This document shows, in pieces, positions 1 to 4,792 of a DNA stretch of 6,143 bases. The stretch is from Oscillospiraceae bacterium (lineage in GTDB: Bacteria; Bacillota_A; Clostridia; Oscillospirales; Acutalibacteraceae): positions 1 to 6,143 of the forward strand of contig DOWI01000320.1 of NCBI GenBank assembly GCA_003519645.1. The letters run 5' to 3'. A program made the position numbers and the translations under genes. Below the pieces are notes generated by a model that saw only the letters and a program-made list of their open reading frames with translations, was not told the origin of the DNA and made no database searches. The number at the start of each line of letters is the position of its first letter. Position 1 is the first letter of the stretch.

Positions 1-78
1 GGCATCGGCTCGGCGGTTGCCAAGGTAAACGGGGAAATCGCCGTCCGCGCCGAGCTGACCTTTGCGCTGTGGAATTGA
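1..78 (+). CDS. fabZ: 3-hydroxyacyl-ACP dehydratase FabZ, C-terminal fragment
   Basis: The frame is open from base 1 to a TGA at 76-78 and encodes only the last 25 residues of a protein that begins outside the window. The tail reads G-x-G-x-A-V-A-K-V-N-G-E-I-A and then A-E-L-T-F-A-L. This matches the closing beta strands of FabZ hotdog-fold dehydratases, where a G-x-A-x-V-x-G-E strand precedes an A-E-L-x-F-A/M-I ending. FabZ dehydrates 3-hydroxyacyl-ACP to trans-2-enoyl-ACP in type II fatty acid synthesis in the cytoplasm. The catalytic His and Glu lie upstream and cannot be checked. In Clostridia fabZ usually sits inside a fab/acc cluster. Here it would be the last gene or near the end of one, because the next gene is on the opposite strand. 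The identification rests on a short tail, so another hotdog-fold protein is possible. Confidence 0.7.
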   Translation, partial: GIGSAVAKVNGEIAVRAELTFALWN

Positions 79-97
79 TAATGCACATTCATTTCCA

Positions 98-134
98 TGC
101 CGATTATAAAGCAATGCTCTCAAGCGAATCGGTA
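98..134. repeat. Weak inverted repeat in the convergent intergenic gap
   Basis: CCGATT at 100-105 pairs with AATCGG at 127-132, and a T-A and a G-T pair extend the stem by two at its base. The loop is 21 nt. It sits in the 68-nt gap between the fabZ stop and the stop of the minus-strand gene, where a shared terminator would be expected. Neither side has a T-run after the stem, so it is a poor intrinsic terminator and may be chance. Confidence 0.25.
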
Positions 135-146
135 TCAGCAGTTATT

Positions 147-1292
147 TCAGTTCTCATCGCTCCCTTGCAGCTCGCCAATCTTTTTATGTGTTTTTACTAT
201 CTCCTTTATTACGCTGACGACAACCACAGGGAAAAACACAGCGAATGGGATCGAAATAATTTTTATAAAGAGTCCTGGGTTTTCTTTTAGTACAAGCCAT
301 TCAATAATATAAAACACAAACAATCCTTCAAACAAAAGCCCAAGAACACATACACCAATATTCTTATTGATTTCCTTATTAAGATTCCAAACTTTCTTAG
401 CCCTGTCATCTGTAGAAATTGAACTATTGGTCTTTTCTGGTTGCAATTTTCTGAAACGAGATGCTTTATCTTTCTCTTTTTTCATCTTTCGTATGGATGC
501 TATAATAACGCCAACAAAAACGGTGATCCAGACTGCCCCGGCTATGCCCAATATCAGCCGCGGATCATCTGAGCCCGCCTCGGGCGTGATTCTCAAGGCA
601 AAAACAAGGGGAATTGCGATTGTTGCTATTAAAACAGCCGCAATGATTATGTTTCTCTTTTGCGAATGGATTTTCATATCCGCCAGTTTGTTTTTATCCA
701 AAGAAGTCTTTTGCATGCCGTCTTGGAACACATCCGATCTGTAAAAATAGAATCTGTCATCCGACTTGCAAATAAATTGCCATCCTTGTTCTTGGTATAA
801 TTTTATATATTCATTAAAGTCGCTGATATCGTGCCTACATTCCACCAAATGCTCAATGTATTGGGGCTCATTTGTTTTTTCAAATTCATATCCGGCATCA
901 ATGTTAATTAGCATCAAACCATTTCGGGCGTTTTCATTTAGCCAACCTGCTTCTTCCTCATATTCCGCTGCTGAAAATGTTTTGTTAATGAATTCCGTTT
1001 CATCAACTAAGGTTTTTTTAAAGAAGCAAATGTCACCTAATTTGCAGACAAAATCCCACTCTTTATCGTGATTATAATAACTAAAATCCAAATCCTGCAA
1101 TCCTACCGCTATATATTTATACCTTTTAGCGGAATCCTCTGAAAAAGTATGCAGGAAAATACCCGCTTTAAGAAGATGCAATCCCTTGGATGACTGACAA
1201 TCAAAATAAGCAGGCAAAAATTCTTTCAGCCCTCCGTATGACAAGACCACAAACACTATTCCGGGCAAAGCAAATTTTTTAACAAGTTTCAT
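147..1292 (-). CDS. Membrane protein with two tandem DUF2812-like repeats
   Basis: A 381-residue protein of unknown function. Residues about 111-185 match the DUF2812 pattern: an E-E-x-x-x-W-L-N-E start, N-G-L-x-L, then F-x-x-Y-I-x-L-Y-x-x-x-G-W. Residues about 24-92 look like a diverged second copy. Both copies share a K/N-G-L-x-L element near residues 36-40 and 124-128, and the pattern W-x-F-[VI]-C-K-x-x-D-x-x-[FY]-F at residues 79-91 and 171-183. The C-terminal half has four hydrophobic helices at about 214-233, 246-267, 312-334 and 341-362. A basic, Lys/Arg-rich linker of about 45 residues separates the second and third. I chose the ATG at 1290-1292 because GGAGGT lies 8 nt upstream. An in-frame ATG at 1377-1379 would put the start inside the promoter. 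DUF2812 genes often accompany a PadR-family repressor, but none is present here. The gene is convergent with fabZ and looks monocistronic. The family's function is unknown and I do not assign one. Confidence 0.8.
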   Translation of the reverse strand: MKLVKKFALPGIVFVVLSYGGLKEFLPAYFDCQSSKGLHLLKAGIFLHTFSEDSAKRYKYIAVGLQDLDFSYYNHDKEWDFVCKLGDICFFKKTLVDETEFINKTFSAAEYEEEAGWLNENARNGLMLINIDAGYEFEKTNEPQYIEHLVECRHDISDFNEYIKLYQEQGWQFICKSDDRFYFYRSDVFQDGMQKTSLDKNKLADMKIHSQKRNIIIAAVLIATIAIPLVFALRITPEAGSDDPRLILGIAGAVWITVFVGVIIASIRKMKKEKDKASRFRKLQPEKTNSSISTDDRAKKVWNLNKEINKNIGVCVLGLLFEGLFVFYIIEWLVLKENPGLFIKIISIPFAVFFPVVVVSVIKEIVKTHKKIGELQGSDEN

Positions 1293-1300
1293 TTGACCAC

Positions 1301-1306
1301 ACCTCC
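1301..1306 (-). promoter_or_regulatory. Ribosome binding site fixing the DUF2812-protein start
   Basis: On the minus strand GGAGGT ends 8 nt before the ATG at 1292. This near-perfect Shine-Dalgarno supports the 381-residue product over the 410-residue extension, whose start has no such site. Confidence 0.8.
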
Positions 1307-1317
1307 AAACCACATAG

Positions 1318-1338
1318 GGCAAGAGCTCAGCTCTTGCC
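1318..1338 (-). promoter_or_regulatory. Perfect 21-nt palindrome in the leader of the DUF2812 gene
   Basis: Minus-strand arms GGCAAGAGCT and AGCTCTTGCC flank a single central base, so 10 of 10 positions are complementary. It lies between the predicted start site (about 1363) and the Shine-Dalgarno at 1301-1306, ending 11 nt before the latter. As RNA it can form a strong hairpin of 8-9 bp with a 3-5 nt loop. No T-run follows, so it is not a standard terminator. A dimeric repressor operator, or a hairpin affecting translation or mRNA stability, are the likely roles. Which of these applies is inference. Confidence 0.65.
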
Positions 1339-1369
1339 GGAAAAGTTATTGGATCTGCTGGATATATAT

Positions 1370-1378
1370 AGTATATCA
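1370..1378 (-). promoter_or_regulatory. Extended -10 promoter for the DUF2812 gene
   Basis: The minus strand reads TGATATACT, an extended -10 (TGn followed by TATACT, 5 of 6 matches to TATAAT). The hexamer 17 nt upstream, TAGAAC, is a poor -35 (3 of 6), which is common for extended -10 promoters. Transcription would start near 1363, giving a leader of about 70 nt that contains the 1318-1338 palindrome. The surrounding TATATATA run makes the exact hexamer uncertain. Confidence 0.5.
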
Positions 1379-1403
1379 CAGCAATCGGCTATGTTCTATC
1401 ATT

Positions 1404-1445
1404 AAAAACAGAGGAAAAAGCATTTGTGCTTTTCCTCTGTTTTTT
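1404..1445 (-). terminator. Rho-independent terminator of the NlpC/P60 gene
   Basis: Arms at 1404-1422 and 1427-1445 pair over about 18 bp around a 4-nt loop. The core CAGAGG pairs with CCTCTG, and there is one bulged base in the A/T-rich part. Read on the minus strand the stem ends in TTTTT, 13 nt after the stop codon of the wall hydrolase. A T-run also follows on the plus strand, so it could work in both directions. It separates the hydrolase from the promoter of the next minus-strand gene. Confidence 0.85.
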
Positions 1446-1458
1446 ACTGTTTTTTCTA

Positions 1459-2526
1459 TTAGGTAAAAATCCTTTTTGCTGTTACAAAACGCTGCTGCCA
1501 ATAGGATACATTGATGTTGGTTGTTTTTACAACATCTCCTGTTCGAGGACTGTGGATCATCTGGCCGTTGCCGATATAAATGCCCACATGGTCTATTTTA
1601 TTGTTCATGTTGAAGGAGAAAAACACAAGATCGCCCGGCTTCATGCTGTTCCATGCCACGGCGGTCCCCTGCTTTGCTTGATCTGCCGAAATACGGTTAA
1701 GGGTATATCCCGCCTGCTTATAGGCGTATTGCGTCAAACCGGAGCAATCGAATCCCCCCTCTTGGGGAGATTCACCGCCATAAACATAGGGTGTACCCAG
1801 CAGTGACTTGGCGGTTGCAACCACCTTATCCACCTTTTGCTGTGTACCGCTTTGCTGATTTCCTCCGCCCGGTTGATTGACCCGCAAATAGGTTTTGCTC
1901 ACCCATCCGGTTCTCCCGTCTGACAGCCTGATTTGATACCAGTTTCCTGACTCTCCGATGACAGGAACCTGATTGCCGTTCCATAATACATGCATCACCG
2001 AGTGTGTTGTAGAGGGTCCGGTCCTCACGTTCAGCTTTGTAGCCGTCACAACGCCGCTATTGCCCCTCTGCGGTGCCATATAATTTTTGCTCACCCATCC
2101 GGTTCTCCCGTCTGACAGCCTGATCTGATACCAATTCCCTGACTCTCCGATAACCGGAACCTGGTTGCCGTTCCATAAAGCGTGTATGATCGTGTTGGAT
2201 GTGGACGGTCCTGCTCTGACATTCAGCCTTGAAGCTGTAACGGTATGGGTGGCATTGGCAGGCGCAGCCGAAGCTGTAAATGTCCCTGCATAAAGCGGAA
2301 TGGTTGCAACTGCAATTGCCCCAACCAAAAATTTTACGGCGTTAATTTTCATTCCGGAAAATTTCTCTTGAATCAGCTTCTTTGCCTGATCCTCCAGCTT
2401 CAATGCATTTACCTTGGCGTTTGATAAAAACTCTTCCGCAAACTCCGGCATATCCTTATTTAAGTTTATTTCAAGCGTGTATCCGTCTCCATCCTCGACA
2501 AGCCTGTAACTCGTATACCAGTCCAT
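1459..2526 (-). CDS. NlpC/P60 peptidoglycan endopeptidase with two SH3b domains
   Basis: A 355-residue cell-wall hydrolase. Residues 1-60 are a polar segment beginning MDWYTSYRLVEDGDGYTLE. Residues about 63-88 form a hydrophobic segment ending T-A-S-A-A, either an internal signal sequence or a membrane anchor. Two bacterial SH3 domains follow at about 95-150 and 157-214; such domains usually bind peptidoglycan. After a Gly/Gln-rich linker the NlpC/P60 domain runs from about 230 to 355. The active site is visible: Cys261 in D-C-S-G-L, His313 in D-H-V-G-I-Y and His325 in M-I-H-S. P60 enzymes normally cut the D-Glu to diamino-acid bond in stem peptides. I start at the ATG of 2524-2526 because AAGGAAG stands just upstream. 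The frame extends to an ATG at 2589, but that extension overlaps the predicted promoter. The gene has its own promoter and terminator and is divergent from the C39-like peptidase gene. Family assignment is firm; the role of the N-terminal segment is unknown. Confidence 0.93.
   Translation of the reverse strand: MDWYTSYRLVEDGDGYTLEINLNKDMPEFAEEFLSNAKVNALKLEDQAKKLIQEKFSGMKINAVKFLVGAIAVATIPLYAGTFTASAAPANATHTVTASRLNVRAGPSTSNTIIHALWNGNQVPVIGESGNWYQIRLSDGRTGWVSKNYMAPQRGNSGVVTATKLNVRTGPSTTHSVMHVLWNGNQVPVIGESGNWYQIRLSDGRTGWVSKTYLRVNQPGGGNQQSGTQQKVDKVVATAKSLLGTPYVYGGESPQEGGFDCSGLTQYAYKQAGYTLNRISADQAKQGTAVAWNSMKPGDLVFFSFNMNNKIDHVGIYIGNGQMIHSPRTGDVVKTTNINVSYWQQRFVTAKRIFT
1893..1986. repeat. Direct repeat copy A (second SH3b domain)
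   Basis: 94 bp that align without gaps to 2085-2178, with 7 differences. It encodes the C-terminal part of the second SH3b domain. All 7 differences fall at third codon positions and leave the protein unchanged. Confidence 0.9.
2085..2178. repeat. Direct repeat copy B (first SH3b domain)
   Basis: Partner of 1893-1986, offset by 192 bp. The first 40 bp, on plus-strand reading, are identical between copies. It encodes the equivalent part of the first SH3b domain, with the same 31-residue sequence. Confidence 0.9.
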
Positions 2527-2532
2527 GCTACA

Positions 2533-2539
2533 CTTCCTT
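2533..2539 (-). promoter_or_regulatory. Ribosome binding site of the NlpC/P60 gene
   Basis: The minus strand reads AAGGAAG, ending 6 nt before the ATG at 2526. This supports the 355-residue product over the 376-residue extension. Confidence 0.7.
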
Positions 2540-2548
2540 ACTTCTTTT

Positions 2549-2577
2549 TGTATAGGAATAGTATTGATTTCAGGCAA
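2549..2577 (-). promoter_or_regulatory. Sigma-A-like promoter of the NlpC/P60 gene
   Basis: On the minus strand TTGCCT (2572-2577) and TATACA (2549-2554) are separated by exactly 17 nt. Each matches the consensus at 4 of 6 positions. Transcription would start near 2542, leaving a leader of about 15-20 nt that still holds the Shine-Dalgarno. The placement agrees with the chosen ATG and argues against the upstream one. Confidence 0.5.
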
Positions 2578-2629
2578 GCGAATATACACAAAAAGACAGG
2601 AACAACCCAGCGTGTTCGTTGCTTTTGCA

Positions 2630-2652
2630 TGTAAATGTTTGTGTTGTTTACA
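2630..2652. repeat. Inverted repeat overlapping the -35 of the C39-like gene
   Basis: TGTAAA at 2630-2635 and TTTACA at 2647-2652 are perfect inverted copies with an 11-nt spacer. The right half is also the -35 hexamer of the plus-strand promoter. A dimeric regulator could bind here, but the arms are short and A/T-rich, so chance is possible. Confidence 0.3.
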
Positions 2653-2675
2653 AAATTAACAATTTAAGTTAGAAT
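2647..2675 (+). promoter_or_regulatory. Sigma-A-like promoter of the C39-like peptidase gene
   Basis: TTTACA (2647-2652) and TAGAAT (2670-2675) are spaced by exactly 17 nt, and each matches the consensus at 5 of 6 positions. This is the best promoter match in the window. The start site would be near 2682, giving a leader of about 50 nt. It probably also drives dusB. Confidence 0.75.
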
Positions 2676-2721
2676 ACCATCATCATCGGCAGTTGATACT
2701 GATTAAACTGCAAATTCAATC

Positions 2722-2726
2722 GGAGG
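2722..2726 (+). promoter_or_regulatory. Ribosome binding site fixing a TTG start
   Basis: GGAGG stands 7 nt before the TTG at 2734-2736. The first in-frame ATG (2770-2772) has no comparable site at the right distance, only A/G-rich coding sequence. The TTG is therefore the preferred start. Confidence 0.75.
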
Positions 2727-2733
2727 CGAAGTT

Positions 2734-3624
2734 TTGTCTAGAAAAAGGTCTAGAAGAAAAAAGAGAAGAATGAGAAAAGCGTTTGCAAGCTTGATGTTGA
2801 TGCTGTTATTCGCAGCCGGCATTCTTTTTACAATCGGAATTGTGTTTATCGGAAGGGAATTTTCCTTATCATGGAATCCCGAAAAAGATACTGAATCAAA
2901 TGACAACATCCTCCAAGCTCAAACGGTCTCCATTTATAAGGAAGATCCGACGCATTCCGCAACCCAATCAACTTACACCGCAACAAAAGCATCGTCAGCT
3001 TTGACTGGTTTTATTTCCACGCAAACCGAATATTTCCTCCCCAAAAAGCGATATATTGAAATGAAAAATATTTTGCAGCGACCCGAGCTGCCAACCGGCT
3101 GTGAGGCAACTGCGTTGACGATTGTACTCAACCATCTGGGATATGATGTTGACAAGTGTACGGTTGTTGATGAGTACCTTCCAAAAACAACAAGACAGTA
3201 TAGCTTAAATACCCATTTCATTGGAAACCCCTATAGCAAAAGCGGTTTGGGCTGTTATGCCCCTGTGATTAAAACAACCGCCGAGCGGTATTTAAAAGCC
3301 GCCGGGGGGAATCAACAGGTTCGCAACATTACCGGGGCTTCCGCCCATGAATTATACCGACATGTTGCAGACGGGAATCCCGTTATCTGCTGGACAACCA
3401 TTGCCATGCTGGACACCTATGTAAGCTATACATGGATTGCAGAAGATACGGGTGAATCGGTAGACTTCTATATTAACGAGCATGCGACTGTATTAGCGGG
3501 TTATGATATGAATAAGAAAACGGTAACCCTGAACGATCCGTGGAAGGGGAAGATTACCTATTCCATGGATTTGTTTGAGAAACGGTATTCCCAGCTTGGT
3601 AAACAGGCAGTCTTGATTGTATAA
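2734..3624 (+). CDS. Membrane-anchored C39-family (YvpB-like) cysteine peptidase
   Basis: A 296-residue protein of the Peptidase_C39_2 type. The first 15 residues hold 11 Lys/Arg and precede one hydrophobic helix at about 16-39. By the positive-inside rule the catalytic part should lie outside the cell, tethered to the membrane. Residues about 45-100 are a Ser/Thr-rich spacer. The domain begins near residue 107 and shows the family hallmarks: Gln115 (likely oxyanion hole), Cys123 in P-E-L-P-T-G-C-E-A-T, His250 in N-E-H-A-T-V-L-A-G-Y and Asp268 in L-N-D-P-W. The full papain-like set is intact. The substrate is unknown. True C39 domains cut double-glycine leaders inside ABC exporters, but C39_2 proteins stand alone and most are uncharacterised. 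Translation starts at TTG, judged from the GGAGG 7 nt upstream. dusB follows after 24 nt with no terminator between, so the two are probably cotranscribed. Confidence 0.88.
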   Translation: MSRKRSRRKKRRMRKAFASLMLMLLFAAGILFTIGIVFIGREFSLSWNPEKDTESNDNILQAQTVSIYKEDPTHSATQSTYTATKASSALTGFISTQTEYFLPKKRYIEMKNILQRPELPTGCEATALTIVLNHLGYDVDKCTVVDEYLPKTTRQYSLNTHFIGNPYSKSGLGCYAPVIKTTAERYLKAAGGNQQVRNITGASAHELYRHVADGNPVICWTTIAMLDTYVSYTWIAEDTGESVDFYINEHATVLAGYDMNKKTVTLNDPWKGKITYSMDLFEKRYSQLGKQAVLIV

Positions 3625-3648
3625 CCCTCGGGAAAGGATATCGACTGT

Positions 3649-4614
3649 ATGCAGATTGGTTCTGTTCAAATAAACGGCCATGCTGCCCTTGCGCCCATGG
3701 CAGGCGTTGCCGACCGTGCATTCAGGCGGATTTGCGCCTCGTTTGGAGCCGCCTATGTTGTCGGCGAAATGGTAAGCAGCAAAGGACTGATGTTTTCGGA
3801 TAAAAAGAGCGATGAACTGCTTGTTATTGATGAGGAGGAAAGGCCGGCAGCCGTCCAGCTGTTCGGAGATGATCCCGACATAATGGCACGCGCCGCCGTG
3901 GCCGCCATGCGCCATCGACCGGATATAATCGATATTAATATGGGTTGCCCCGCCCCCAAAATAGCCGGCAACAATTGCGGCAGCGCCCTGATGCGCAATC
4001 CTCACCTGTGCCAAAGAATTGTTGAGGCTGTTTCTTGGGCGGTTGATGTCCCGGTTACGGCAAAAATCCGCAAGGGCTATTCTGCCGACTCTGTCAATGC
4101 GGTGGAAGTCGCACTTGCATGCGAGGCGGGGGGAGCGGCCGCAATCACGGTTCACGGCAGAACCAGAGAACAGATGTATGCCCCTCCTGTCGACTGGGAT
4201 ATTATACGCAGGGTGAAACAGGCGGTGCGCATCCCTGTAATCGGCAACGGCGACATAACCTCGGCAATGAAGGCGGCACAGATGTATGAAGAGACCGGCT
4301 GTGACCTTGTGATGGTGGGAAGAGGGGCACTGGGAAGACCGTGGATTTTCGCCCAAATCCAAGCCTATCTTGAACATGGCAGGGTATTGCCCGACCCCCC
4401 GGTTTCCCAGCGGATGGAGGTGCTTTATAAGCAAATAACCCTTGCGGCTGAGTTAAAAGGGGAGCGAACTGCGCTTCTTGAAGCAAGAAAACATGCAGCG
4501 TGGGCAATGCACGGGCTTGCCGGAGCGGCATCCTTAAGGGCGCAGGCAGGCCAGCTGACAACATTAAAAGAGCTGCGAAACCTTTGTAATTCTGTCAGTC
4601 TAAAAGGTGAGTAA
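3649..4614 (+). CDS. dusB: tRNA-dihydrouridine synthase B
   Basis: A 321-residue, full-length Dus enzyme. It uses FMN and NADPH to reduce specific uridines in the tRNA D-loop to dihydrouridine, in the cytoplasm. The TIM-barrel motifs appear in order: A-P-M-A-G-V-A-D (15-22, FMN site); D-I-N-M-G-C-P-A-P-K with Cys100 as the likely catalytic acid; T-A-K-I-R-K-G with Lys139; T-V-H-G-R-T-R-E-Q with His169; G-N-G-D (199-202); and G-R-G-A-L-G-R-P-W (224-232), which holds the FMN phosphate. The rest is the helical tRNA-binding domain, with the usual A-R-K-H-x-x-W element. The M-G-C-P-A-P-K form fits the DusB/NifR3 branch. The ATG at 3649 has AAAGGA 10 nt upstream. The gene follows the C39-like gene by 24 nt and is visibly more GC-rich than it. 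No functional link to that peptidase is known to me. Confidence 0.95.
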   Translation: MQIGSVQINGHAALAPMAGVADRAFRRICASFGAAYVVGEMVSSKGLMFSDKKSDELLVIDEEERPAAVQLFGDDPDIMARAAVAAMRHRPDIIDINMGCPAPKIAGNNCGSALMRNPHLCQRIVEAVSWAVDVPVTAKIRKGYSADSVNAVEVALACEAGGAAAITVHGRTREQMYAPPVDWDIIRRVKQAVRIPVIGNGDITSAMKAAQMYEETGCDLVMVGRGALGRPWIFAQIQAYLEHGRVLPDPPVSQRMEVLYKQITLAAELKGERTALLEARKHAAWAMHGLAGAASLRAQAGQLTTLKELRNLCNSVSLKGE

Positions 4615-4627
4615 TATTGAACAAAAT

Positions 4628-4678
4628 ATGCCAGTGTTTTTAGAAATGTTTTTTTAATTTCACACTGGTATTTTTATT
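4628..4678 (+). terminator. Rho-independent terminator after dusB
   Basis: ATGCCAGTGT (4628-4637) pairs with ACACTGGTAT (4662-4671) over 10 bp, with one G-T wobble, and TTTTATTT follows. The 24-nt loop is long, but inside it GAAAT (4643-4647) pairs with ATTTC (4657-4661) and stacks on the main stem. The hairpin begins 13 nt after the dusB stop codon. Confidence 0.65.
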
Positions 4679-4687
4679 TCAGTCCCG

Positions 4688-4693
4688 TATAAT
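4688..4693 (+). promoter_or_regulatory. Probable -10 element of the ABC exporter promoter
   Basis: A perfect TATAAT lies 100 nt upstream of the exporter's ATG. The hexamer 17 nt further up, CTGGTA at 4665-4670, matches the -35 consensus at only 3 of 6 positions and overlaps the right arm of the dusB terminator. Transcription would start near 4700. The weak -35 suggests either an activator or a misplaced call. Confidence 0.45.
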
Positions 4694-4709
4694 GTAGCCT
4701 AGAGTATGG

Positions 4710-4777
4710 TCTCAATAACAGAAGTTTTTCCGCTTCGGCTGTCGAGGCAGAGCTGCAAATCCTTCGTTATTTTGAGA
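4710..4777 (+). promoter_or_regulatory. Structured 5' leader of the ABC exporter mRNA
   Basis: TCTCAA, TAAC and GAAG on the left (4710-4724) pair with CTTC, GTTA and TTGAGA on the right (4762-4777). This gives a 14-bp stem interrupted by a 1-nt and a 2-nt bulge. The enclosed 37 nt contain a T-run and small self-complementary pieces (CCGCTTCGG, GCAGAGCTGC). The right arm runs directly into the purine-rich ribosome binding site near 4775-4782. This could be a cis-regulatory RNA, but I recognise no known riboswitch or T-box core. Confidence 0.35.
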
Positions 4778-4792
4778 AGGGACGGGTAATAT

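Noticed and set aside
98..134. A bidirectional terminator between fabZ and the DUF2812 gene
   Set aside because: The 8-bp stem includes a wobble, has a 21-nt loop and has no T-run on either side, so I list it only as a weak inverted repeat.
69..312. Short plus-strand frames after fabZ
   Set aside because: They overlap the 3' end of the minus-strand DUF2812 gene, have no convincing ribosome binding site and show no recognisable product.
1293..1379. N-terminal extension of the DUF2812 protein to an ATG at 1377-1379
   Set aside because: The extension would translate the palindrome and overlap the -10 element. A strong GGAGGT supports the ATG at 1292 instead.
2527..2589. N-terminal extension of the NlpC/P60 protein to an ATG at 2587-2589
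   Set aside because: It overlaps the predicted -35/-10 promoter, while AAGGAAG is correctly placed for the ATG at 2526.
3493..4434. A long open frame (313 codons) on the minus strand opposite dusB
   Set aside because: It runs antisense through a full-length dusB with all catalytic motifs, and its His/Arg/Gly-rich product has no recognisable domain. It reflects the GC-rich codon use of dusB.
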